Positions 18,291-25,455 of a DNA stretch of 64,000 nucleotides are shown piece by piece. The stretch's first letter is position 1. Each line of letters opens with the position of its first letter. The translations under genes and the position numbers were made by a program. The notes below the pieces were generated by a model. That model was not told the origin of the DNA. It saw nothing but the letters and a program-made list of their open reading frames with translations, and did no database searches. Origin of the DNA: CALUTH01 sp964452495 (lineage in GTDB: Bacteria; Cyanobacteriota; Vampirovibrionia; Gastranaerophilales; Gastranaerophilaceae); the NCBI GenBank assembly GCA_964452495.1, contig CAYVMC010000002.1, forward strand, positions 83,864 to 147,863, written 5' to 3'.

Positions 18291-18848
18291 TTTTCGGAGT
18301 GAAACAACCATACATAAGCCATTGAAGGAGGGAGTGGAAACAAATTTTTATTATTTCCCGAGGAGAGCAGAACCGGAGAGAGTAGAGCCGGAGGCTGTAC
18401 GCTCCCGAGATAAATATTTATTTGTCAAAACCATCCCAATTAATCCGTTGAAGGATATATTACACCTTGCCCGCTCACTCTTGCCATTGGGACAAAGGTA
18501 TCCCCCCGCCCGTTCGGAAAGCGCAGGGCGGGGAAGCGTGGCGAGGGCAAGCGGGGGAAGGCGAAGGAGTGAAGGCGAAGGATGGGAAGCGGGGAGAGGG
18601 AAGGGGAGGGCATAGCCCCATTGACACTGCCCCGAATACGGGGGGGGGAAGGGGATTAAGGCTAAAGGGCGGGGGGACAAGGACGGGCAGCCGAACAAAA
18701 GCAGGAGAACAAGAAGGGGCAGGGAGTAATTGAAAAGGGGTACAAGGACGACTAACAAACAAGCAAGCGGTGCAGACAACCCGCCAATTTACAAACAGGA
18801 ACCGGATAACTACTCATTATTTAGCAGTTTGCAACACGGTTTATCGAA
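18291..18848. other. GC-rich, purine-biased noncoding island
   Basis: This stretch lies between the convergent rpmH and dnaE genes and differs sharply from the AT-rich genome. From about 18480 to 18730 the plus strand is dominated by G and A, with runs such as nine consecutive G near 18640. Short tandem elements are present, including AAGGCGAAGGA at 18558-18568 and 18572-18582 (period 14). All six frames contain long open stretches, but only because stop codons are rare in such composition; the translations are low-complexity proline/leucine or glycine/arginine strings. I see no gene. It may be a repeat, a foreign insertion or a structured RNA. Confidence 0.6.
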
Positions 18849-21800
18849 TTATTCCTTATCCATTGATTTTACCGACACTGCAACCTTATCTTTGAAAACA
18901 CGGTTTATTTTATTGACCATATCATTTGAGGAATTTACCCAGAACATAGACGCTGTTAATATTTTACACTCCTCATCGCAAGGTGACAGAACAACAGGAT
19001 CCGACCCGTGAAACTCAACAAAAATGTCTTTTAATGCACAAAGTTCTTCATATTTGAATTCATCCAGAAGATTGACGGTTACAAGATTTGAATTTTCAAC
19101 CGTCTTAACACTGTCAATAACAACACTTGTCTGATCTTCTTCCCTATGCTGAACCTTGCCGGATATAATAACTTTTTGCTCCGTCTGGAGCATTTCGCCA
19201 TACTCGGCAAGTTTATTGTTAAAGCATACAACCTCAACTTTTCCCGTCAAATCCTCCAGTGTCATAAAGCGTAAAAACTTCGTCGGATCTTTTTTGGTAG
19301 GAATCTGCCTTGATGTAGTAATCAATCCGCAGATAGTAACCGCTTCATCCGCTTTTATGTCTTTTAACTCAGATATCTTATGCGTCATCAAGAAAGGAAG
19401 TTTATCACGAATACTAAACAGCGGGTGAGATGTTACGTAAAATCCCAAAAATTCTTTTTCAAAAGCCTGAATCTGTTTATCGTCAAATTCCTCATCAGAA
19501 CCGCCAAGCTGATATACCGTCTGGCTGAAACTATCATCCGTACCCAGTGCAGAAAAAAGACTCACCTGTCCCATTGCTTTTTCTTTTGCCTCTTTTGCCG
19601 TAGATGAAAGTATATATTCCATATTATCCAGCAGCTGTTTTCTGCTTTTTTCAATATTAGAAAACGCACCGGCTTTAATTAAACCTTCGAGCAAACGTTT
19701 ATTCACATATTTTGCATCAAGACGTTTGCAAAAATCAAATATGTTTTTAAACTCTCCGTTCGCCTCACGTTCTTTAATAATCTCTTCTACAACCCCTTCG
19801 CCAACCTGCTTTATCGCTGCTAAACCAAACCTTATATTATTTCCGTCAGGAGAATATTCAAGAAAAGACTTATTAATATCAGGCGGAAGAACCTTTATAC
19901 CATATCGTTGTGCTTCTTCTATATAAGCCTGCGTTTTATCCTGATCTCCAGCAACGGACGAAAGCAGCGAAGCAAGATATTCAACCGGATAATGGCACTT
20001 TAAATATGCCGTCTGATACGCAACAAAAGCGTATGCCGCAGAGTGAGAACGGTTAAAACAGTATGATGCAAATTTTTCTATCTGTTCAAATAATGCAGCC
20101 GCGTCTTTAGCGGTCATACCATGACGTGCGGAATTTGTAATAAACTTTTCTTTCTGGGCAGCCATTTCTTCCAGCTTCTTTTTCCCCATCATACGGCGAA
20201 CCATATCTGCCTGACCAAGAGTATAATCAGCCAGAACCTGAAAGATTTGCATAATTTGTTCCTGATAAACAATAGTACCGTATGTATCTTTAAGCACCGG
20301 TTCCAACAGCGGATGAGCGTATGTAATTTTCTGACGGCCGTGTTTTCGTTCAACAAAGTCTGCAACCATGCCTGACCCTAACGGCCCCGGACGGAAGAGA
20401 GCAACAAGAGCGCCCAAATCTTCAAATACGTCAGGTTTTAAATCCCTGACAAGCTTCTTCATACCGGAGGATTCTAACTGGAATACCCCGTCGGTTTCGC
20501 CTTTGATTAACATATCATAGGTAGGTTTGTCGTCCAGAGGTATTTTATTTATTTCTAAATCTATACCGCGGCAGCGTTTTATAAGCTTTACGGTCTTAGA
20601 AATCATGGTAAGGTTTCTAAGACCGAGAAAATCCATTTTTAACAGCCCGAGTTTCTCAAGGTTAGCCATCGGATATTCTGTTATAATAATTCCTTCTTTT
20701 GAAGGCTGAACCGGTACTATTTCATCAAGCGGTACGTGGGAAATAATAACCCCCGCAGCGTGCATACCTATGTTGTTCTTAATCCCTTCTATGGATTTAG
20801 CCATATCAACAAGACGCTTGACCTGCTCATCGGTATCATAAAGATTCCTAAGCTCCATCCCCGGCTGCATTGCATCATCAATTTTTGCTCCCGGAGTAGC
20901 AGGAATAAGCGAAGCCCATTTATTGGAAAGGGCATATTCTATACCAAATACTCTTGCTACACCCTTCATAGCTGCCCGTGCAGCAAATGTTCCAAACGTA
21001 ATAATCTGACAAACCTTGTCCTCTCCGTATTTTTGGGTTACATAATCAATAACCTCTCCACGGCGTTCAATACAAAAGTCAATATCAACATCAGGCATAC
21101 TGTATCGTTCAGGATTTAAAAATCTTTCAAACAACAGATTGTGTGCTATCGGGTCAAGGTCAGTTATACCAAGCGCGTAAGCAACAACACTTCCGGCTGC
21201 AGAACCCCGTCCGGGACCGACAGGAATATCATGCGTTTTGGCAAAATTGATAAAATCCCATGTGATAAGGAAGTATGCAGAAAACCCCATCTGCTCAATA
21301 ATTCCAAGTTCATATTTGACACGGTCAAGAATATGTTGCGGCACATCCTCACCATAACGTGCCTGACAACCTTTATGAACAAGGTAATCAAGATAAGACT
21401 CAATTGTATACCCCGCAGGTACTTCATAGTGTGGCAGAGGACTCTTACCAAATTCAAGAATAAGATGACATTTTTCCGCAATATCAACAGTGTTTTGGAT
21501 ACATTTATCAAAGGTTTCCGTATCCATCCACCTGAAAGCATCACGCAATTCATCCGTTGTCTTTACATAAAACTCGTTATTTGGGAAATGCATACGACGC
21601 TCATCAGATTTGAGCGCATTTGTCTGCAGGCAAAGCAACGTGTCATGGAAATCAGCATCCGCCTTATTCAAATAGTGAGAGTCATTTGTAATAACTGTTT
21701 TAATATCTAATTCCTCCGCCAGCTTTAAAAGCATGGGATTAGTTTTTTTCTGCTCCGGCAGCCCGTGATCCTGCAATTCTATATAGTAATCATCTCCAAA

Positions 21801-22298
21801 AATCTCTTTAAATCTTAATGCGGCAGCCTTTGCCCCCTCAAAATCATCACGTATTAAATTTTTTAACACTTCGCCGCCTAAACATGCAGATAAACAAATT
21901 AAGCCCTTTGAATATGTCTTTATCAAATCCATGTTAATACGGGGTTTGTAATAAAATCCCTTACAGTGGGCAGTTGATACAAGTTTAATCAAATTCATAT
22001 ACCCGTCTTTGTCCTTTGCAAGAAGCACAAGATGGTATAAAGGATTATCATTAGGGTTTTTCTCTGTTATATCACCATTATGAACATAAAACTCACACCC
22101 GATAATCGGCTTTACACCTGTTTCCTTACAATTCAGGTATAAATCTATTGCCCCGTACATAACACCATGGTCAGTTATTGCAACAGCAGGCATATTATGC
22201 TCTTTTGCAAACTTACACAGGTCTTTAATTTTTATTGCACCATCAAGAAGTGAATACTCCGTGTGCAGGTGCAGAGGCACATACTGTCTTTCTTCCAT
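18849..22298 (-). CDS. dnaE: DNA polymerase III alpha subunit
   Basis: This is the replicative polymerase catalytic subunit. It has an N-terminal PHP domain (LHLHTEYSLLDGA, residues about 5-20) and a C-family polymerase core with PDVDIDF and GPGRGSAAGS. A helix-hairpin-helix region and a C-terminal OB domain (VTICGLITTSRQ, then KVEVVCFNNKL) follow. At 1149 residues it matches the DnaE1 length. No ribosome-binding site is seen; instead an extended -10-like TGCTAAATT ends six bases before ATG, as in other leaderless candidates of this window. Confidence 0.96.
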   Translation of the reverse strand: MEERQYVPLHLHTEYSLLDGAIKIKDLCKFAKEHNMPAVAITDHGVMYGAIDLYLNCKETGVKPIIGCEFYVHNGDITEKNPNDNPLYHLVLLAKDKDGYMNLIKLVSTAHCKGFYYKPRINMDLIKTYSKGLICLSACLGGEVLKNLIRDDFEGAKAAALRFKEIFGDDYYIELQDHGLPEQKKTNPMLLKLAEELDIKTVITNDSHYLNKADADFHDTLLCLQTNALKSDERRMHFPNNEFYVKTTDELRDAFRWMDTETFDKCIQNTVDIAEKCHLILEFGKSPLPHYEVPAGYTIESYLDYLVHKGCQARYGEDVPQHILDRVKYELGIIEQMGFSAYFLITWDFINFAKTHDIPVGPGRGSAAGSVVAYALGITDLDPIAHNLLFERFLNPERYSMPDVDIDFCIERRGEVIDYVTQKYGEDKVCQIITFGTFAARAAMKGVARVFGIEYALSNKWASLIPATPGAKIDDAMQPGMELRNLYDTDEQVKRLVDMAKSIEGIKNNIGMHAAGVIISHVPLDEIVPVQPSKEGIIITEYPMANLEKLGLLKMDFLGLRNLTMISKTVKLIKRCRGIDLEINKIPLDDKPTYDMLIKGETDGVFQLESSGMKKLVRDLKPDVFEDLGALVALFRPGPLGSGMVADFVERKHGRQKITYAHPLLEPVLKDTYGTIVYQEQIMQIFQVLADYTLGQADMVRRMMGKKKLEEMAAQKEKFITNSARHGMTAKDAAALFEQIEKFASYCFNRSHSAAYAFVAYQTAYLKCHYPVEYLASLLSSVAGDQDKTQAYIEEAQRYGIKVLPPDINKSFLEYSPDGNNIRFGLAAIKQVGEGVVEEIIKEREANGEFKNIFDFCKRLDAKYVNKRLLEGLIKAGAFSNIEKSRKQLLDNMEYILSSTAKEAKEKAMGQVSLFSALGTDDSFSQTVYQLGGSDEEFDDKQIQAFEKEFLGFYVTSHPLFSIRDKLPFLMTHKISELKDIKADEAVTICGLITTSRQIPTKKDPTKFLRFMTLEDLTGKVEVVCFNNKLAEYGEMLQTEQKVIISGKVQHREEDQTSVVIDSVKTVENSNLVTVNLLDEFKYEELCALKDIFVEFHGSDPVVLSPCDEECKILTASMFWVNSSNDMVNKINRVFKDKVAVSVKSMDKE

Positions 22299-22353
22299 AT
22301 TTACAATTTAGCACAGTGGTTGTTTAACTTTTGTAAAACTTTTTATTTCCGCA

Positions 22354-22596
22354 TTAAATCTTTTCATACAAAGTTTCCGCCTCCTGAACACTCACATTCC
22401 CATTAGGAATTTTTAGTACCCTTACTTTAAGTGTTCCAGATGCAAACTCAATTTCGATTATATCATTTTCTTTTATTTGTTTTGCCGGCTTCGCAGGATT
22501 ACCGTTTACAAAAACACGCCCGCTTTCTGATACGGTGTTTGCAACCGTACGGCGTTTTATTAATCTTGATACTTTTAAAAATTTATCTAAACGCAA
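22354..22596 (-). CDS. S4-domain RNA-binding protein (RqcP/YabO-like)
   Basis: This 80-residue protein is almost entirely an S4 RNA-binding domain (MRLDKFLKVSRLIKRRTVAN, then RVFVNGNPAKPAKQIKENDIIEI). It resembles RqcP/Hsp15, which act on the 50S subunit with nascent-chain tRNA in ribosome rescue. It starts with TTG after a GGGAG site. Assignment to RqcP rather than Hsp15 rests on length only. Confidence 0.8.
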   Translation of the reverse strand: MRLDKFLKVSRLIKRRTVANTVSESGRVFVNGNPAKPAKQIKENDIIEIEFASGTLKVRVLKIPNGNVSVQEAETLYEKI

Positions 22597-22649
22597 TTGC
22601 TACCATCTCCCATTTTAACTATATTATAGCCTAAAATATTTTCATTATA

Positions 22650-22678
22650 TTGACATTTTAATTTCACCGTACGATAAT
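22650..22678 (+). promoter_or_regulatory. Strong sigma70 promoter for a candidate small RNA
   Basis: A perfect TTGACA and a GATAAT are spaced by 17 bases. No start codon with a good ORF follows before the terminator at 22768-22791. Confidence 0.7.
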
Positions 22679-22683
22679 CAGAG

Positions 22684-22791
22684 CATGGTTAACACTTTAC
22701 GAAAACTTAGAATAACGTCTTGAGGCTTGTTTTTACAAAACACGTTATTTTAAGCAGTGTAGAAATAAGACCTCACCAAGGGGTCTTTTTT
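22684..22791 (+). ncRNA. Candidate small RNA, rod-like fold
   Basis: A consensus promoter and an intrinsic terminator bracket about 108 bases without coding potential. The RNA would fold into a long rod: 22706-22718 pairs with 22742-22754 over 13 base pairs (one G-U), 22729-22733 pairs with 22737-22741 at the tip, and ACACT (22692-22696) pairs with AGTGT (22756-22760) at the base. A ten-base bulge interrupts one side. I see no SRP RNA or tmRNA signature, and it is much shorter than usual 6S RNA. Confidence 0.55.
22768..22791 (+). terminator. Terminator of the candidate small RNA
   Basis: AGACC pairs with GGTCT across a short loop, followed by six T. Confidence 0.65.
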
Positions 22792-22945
22792 AGTGTAAAC
22801 AATTGTAAAGATTTTACATTAACTAGTCAAAAAATAGATTTATAGTTTTTAAACAAAATAGAAAGGTAAATAGCGGATATGAAACGACGACAAAACATCA
22901 ATACAATCAGGGTTTTAGTTTTAGTAGTCAAATAAAGGAAAAACA

Positions 22946-24478
22946 ATGTTATTTTCACCTGTTACACAAGCAAAAATATTTTCAACATTAGGGAATCCGT
23001 CGTCAATCATACCGCTGGGAATTAAAGACGCTGCAAATTCTGCAGGTATGACAGTAGGATCATACATCACCGGAAAAGAAGAAGGCTTCGATAGATTAAT
23101 TGATGAATTTGGGACTGAAGCATTATGGTTATGCGGAATACCCTTCTTTAAAGGTGTAATAAACCTCTCAGCCTTTAAAACTCAGGGCTTAGATTATAAT
23201 TTTGACGCAAGAAATTTTAGAAACCCTGATTTAATACCGCTTATAAAAAAATACACTCCTGATAATCTTAAAGAGAATATAAATAAAGTTATTGAAAACG
23301 AAAGTAAATACAAAAAACTGGCAACAGGAAAATTTTTTGCTGCCGTATCACTAGCAATAGCTACATATATAAGCCTTACAAAATTTAAGCAAAAATATAC
23401 CGACCAAAATATCGTTAAAAATATTTTAGAAGAACATAAACAACATATCAAACAAGGAAAAGCTTCCTCACAAGAAACAACAGCAGAAATAAATAAATAT
23501 TCAACCGCAAATACTATTAATACCTCTATAAAAGAAGAAGCTGACACTACCCAGCCCCCGAATATACCAACAAAAACAATGCCTACACCTGATGCCGGCA
23601 CTACAACTTCTCCAGTATTTACCGGCAGTGGTTTTATTAAAGGATTTCAGGATTTCGCCGTTGATCCGGTAAAAAATATGTGGCTGCTTGATGGCGGAAT
23701 TACAGCCGAAAGAATTATTGATGCAAGAGGTCCGCAAGAAAGATGGGGATATACGTTTAAAGAATCAATGCTCTTATTCTTCCTCTATATTGCCGGCCCT
23801 TGGCTGCAAAATGCTTTAGAAAAAAGAGCAAAAAAAGTTTATAACAAAACCATATCTTTTGACGCAAGAGTAATCGAAAATCCCGCATTCAGAAAAGCCT
23901 ATGAAAATAACACAGTAAAACCTGATTTGGACATCTTCGGACAATTGCTCGATCCTAATATCAAAGAAGACGCAAAAGATGCTGTTACCAAAAAACTCAA
24001 AGCACAGGAAGAATTAAAAATTTATGAGTTTATACATAACAATAAAGATAATTTTGTAGTAAAAACAGCAATGGAATCTGACTTAATTCAAACCTACAAA
24101 AAGAGAAAATCTGACCTCGGATTAAAAGATATTTTGAAATTCTCTTTTACGGAAGATACAGGTGCTATTGATACAAGAAAGTATATTGATGTAGAAGAAA
24201 TAAAAAATCATTATAAAAAACTGACCAAACTCCTTGAAGAATACCAGACAAGAAATCCCAACGAATCAACAGAAACCTTCTTCAATACAGTTAAACGACT
24301 TAAACGTGGTGCAATTATAAACAATATGGGTATCGGAATTCTTGTTCTCGGAGTAATCACGCCGACAGTTATGTTAATGAAACGGTTATTATCGCCTGGA
24401 GATAAAGAATTTTGCAGAAAAAAAGAAATCAGAGAACAACTGATAAAAGACGGTATTATCACTGATTATAAAGCTTAG
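22946..24478 (+). CDS. Large hypothetical protein with hydrophobic segments
   Basis: I do not recognise this 510-residue protein. The N-terminal segment (about 1-70) contains a glycine-rich region and a hydrophobic stretch (EALWLCGIPFFKGVINL). A possible helix lies at about 128-145. A threonine/proline-rich linker (about 190-225) separates two halves. The second half has FKESMLLFFLYIAGPWLQ and a C-terminal hydrophobic helix MGIGILVLGVITPTVML. It looks like a membrane-associated structural protein, probably lineage-specific. An AAGGAAA site precedes ATG, and a terminator follows. Confidence 0.7.
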   Translation: MLFSPVTQAKIFSTLGNPSSIIPLGIKDAANSAGMTVGSYITGKEEGFDRLIDEFGTEALWLCGIPFFKGVINLSAFKTQGLDYNFDARNFRNPDLIPLIKKYTPDNLKENINKVIENESKYKKLATGKFFAAVSLAIATYISLTKFKQKYTDQNIVKNILEEHKQHIKQGKASSQETTAEINKYSTANTINTSIKEEADTTQPPNIPTKTMPTPDAGTTTSPVFTGSGFIKGFQDFAVDPVKNMWLLDGGITAERIIDARGPQERWGYTFKESMLLFFLYIAGPWLQNALEKRAKKVYNKTISFDARVIENPAFRKAYENNTVKPDLDIFGQLLDPNIKEDAKDAVTKKLKAQEELKIYEFIHNNKDNFVVKTAMESDLIQTYKKRKSDLGLKDILKFSFTEDTGAIDTRKYIDVEEIKNHYKKLTKLLEEYQTRNPNESTETFFNTVKRLKRGAIINNMGIGILVLGVITPTVMLMKRLLSPGDKEFCRKKEIREQLIKDGIITDYKA

Positions 24479-24498
24479 TTGCTATTTTATTAAATAAA

Positions 24499-24523
24499 AT
24501 CCGCACCTAAAGTGCGGATTTTT
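24499..24523 (+). terminator. Terminator after the 510-residue protein gene
   Basis: ATCCGCAC pairs perfectly with GTGCGGAT, followed by a T run, about 20 bases after the stop. Confidence 0.85.
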
Positions 24524-24534
24524 CAATTTATAAC

Positions 24535-24567
24535 AAAAAAAAGAGGATAAAATATTCCTCTTTTTTT
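24535..24567 (-). terminator. Terminator of rpsU
   Basis: An AAAAGAGGA arm pairs with TCCTCTTTT, with A and T runs outside, just downstream of the rpsU stop on the minus strand; it could work in both directions. Confidence 0.7.
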
Positions 24568-24570
24568 ATA

Positions 24571-24744
24571 CTAAACTTTTCTCTTACGAGCGGCTTCTGA
24601 TTTGCGTTTTCTCTTAACGCTCGGCTTTTCGTATCTTTCACGCTTTTTAACTTCTGATAAGATACCCGCCTTTTGGATTTTTTTCTTGAAACGCCTTAAA
24701 GCACTTTCAATACTTTCATTTTCTCCAACTTTTATTTCCGGCAT
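24571..24744 (-). CDS. rpsU: 30S ribosomal protein S21
   Basis: This 57-residue basic protein begins MPEIKVGENESIESALRRF and ends with a lysine/arginine-rich tail (KRKRKSEAARKRKV), matching S21. S21 is needed for initiation at many sites and contacts the anti-Shine-Dalgarno region. It stands alone between a terminator and tRNA-Ile. Confidence 0.95.
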   Translation of the reverse strand: MPEIKVGENESIESALRRFKKKIQKAGILSEVKKRERYEKPSVKRKRKSEAARKRKV

Positions 24745-24797
24745 AGCTTTTATTCACCACCTTTACAATAATATTAAGGTTTCACTAATGTAAAATC

Positions 24798-24871
<74 letters not shown>

Positions 24872-24949
24872 TTACGCTTAACTAATGTAACATAGACATA
24901 TTCTAAAATCAAGCAATTTTTATTTGGAATCTATCTGAGTTAAGTTATC

Positions 24950-25293
24950 GTTTTTGGGAAAGGTATGCCCAAAAAGGAACTTATGTATGCCGGAGATTTA
25001 GCAAGGGCAGTGATTTTCCTGCTTAAAAATAAAACCTCATCTCAAATCGGAGAGTTTATAAATGTTGGTACCAGCGAAGAAATTACAATCTTTGGGCTTG
25101 CAGAACTGATAAAAGAAGTTGTCGGATATGAAGGTAAAATAATATTTGATACCTCTAAACCCGACGGAACAATGCGAAAATTAATTGATGTGCCAAGAAT
25201 AAATGCTTTTGGCTGGCATGCCTAAACTTCTTTGAAAGACGGAATAAAACTCGTATATGATGATTTTTTGAGTAATAAAAATCTTCAAATTTA
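24950..25293 (+). pseudogene. GDP-L-fucose synthase remnant (C-terminal part)
   Basis: The reading frame matches only the C-terminal third of GDP-L-fucose synthase: FGKGMPKKELMYAGDLARAV (usual form REFLYVDDLA), EFINVGTSEEITI, then IIFDTSKPDGTMRKLIDV. The N-terminal Rossmann and catalytic parts are absent; an in-frame TAA lies just upstream. A second TAA (25223-25225) interrupts the frame, after which TSLKDGIKLVYDDFLSN continues the expected tail. It is a decayed fragment, and no partner gmd gene is near. It probably marks a lost polysaccharide locus. Confidence 0.8.
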
Positions 25294-25304
25294 GTTCAAA
25301 ATTT

Positions 25305-25421
25305 TTATTTTTCACAATATGTGATTAGTTTTTCGTAATCAGAGTATAAACCGGCTTGAGGTAATTCAGTATCAAGAGAATTTTTTTTAAAGAAATTTAC
25401 ATCCTTCCCATTTTTATACAT
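25305..25421 (-). CDS. Short ORF of 38 residues, unassigned
   Basis: The minus strand encodes MYKNGKDVNFFKKNSLDTEL and then PQAGLYSDYEKLITYCEK. It has no clear ribosome-binding site and lies between the fucose-synthase remnant and the terminator of the glycosyltransferase. It may be a fragment of a lost sugar-related gene or a chance ORF. Confidence 0.25.
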   Translation of the reverse strand: MYKNGKDVNFFKKNSLDTELPQAGLYSDYEKLITYCEK

Positions 25422-25427
25422 ACTAAA

Positions 25428-25455
25428 AGTCAGAGTACATATTTGTACTCTGACT
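25428..25455 (-). terminator. Hairpin at the end of the GT8-TupA gene
   Basis: AGTCAGAGTAC pairs perfectly with GTACTCTGACT around six bases, with four T on the 3' side of the minus-strand transcript. It overlaps the stop codon of the upstream minus-strand gene. Confidence 0.6.

Noticed and set aside
18351..18779. Long open frame (142 codons, minus strand) in the GC-rich island, and overlapping plus-strand frames
   Set aside because: The translations are low-complexity proline/leucine or glycine/arginine strings, open in several frames at once, without ribosome-binding sites. They reflect skewed composition, not coding.
21164..21553. Open frames inside dnaE on both strands
   Set aside because: They are shadows of the intact dnaE frame and show no domain pattern.
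22879..22935. 18-codon ORF (MKRRQNINTIRVLVLVVK) before the 510-residue gene as a leader peptide
   Set aside because: It has no run of regulatory codons, and no attenuator hairpin lies between it and the gene. Too short to support.
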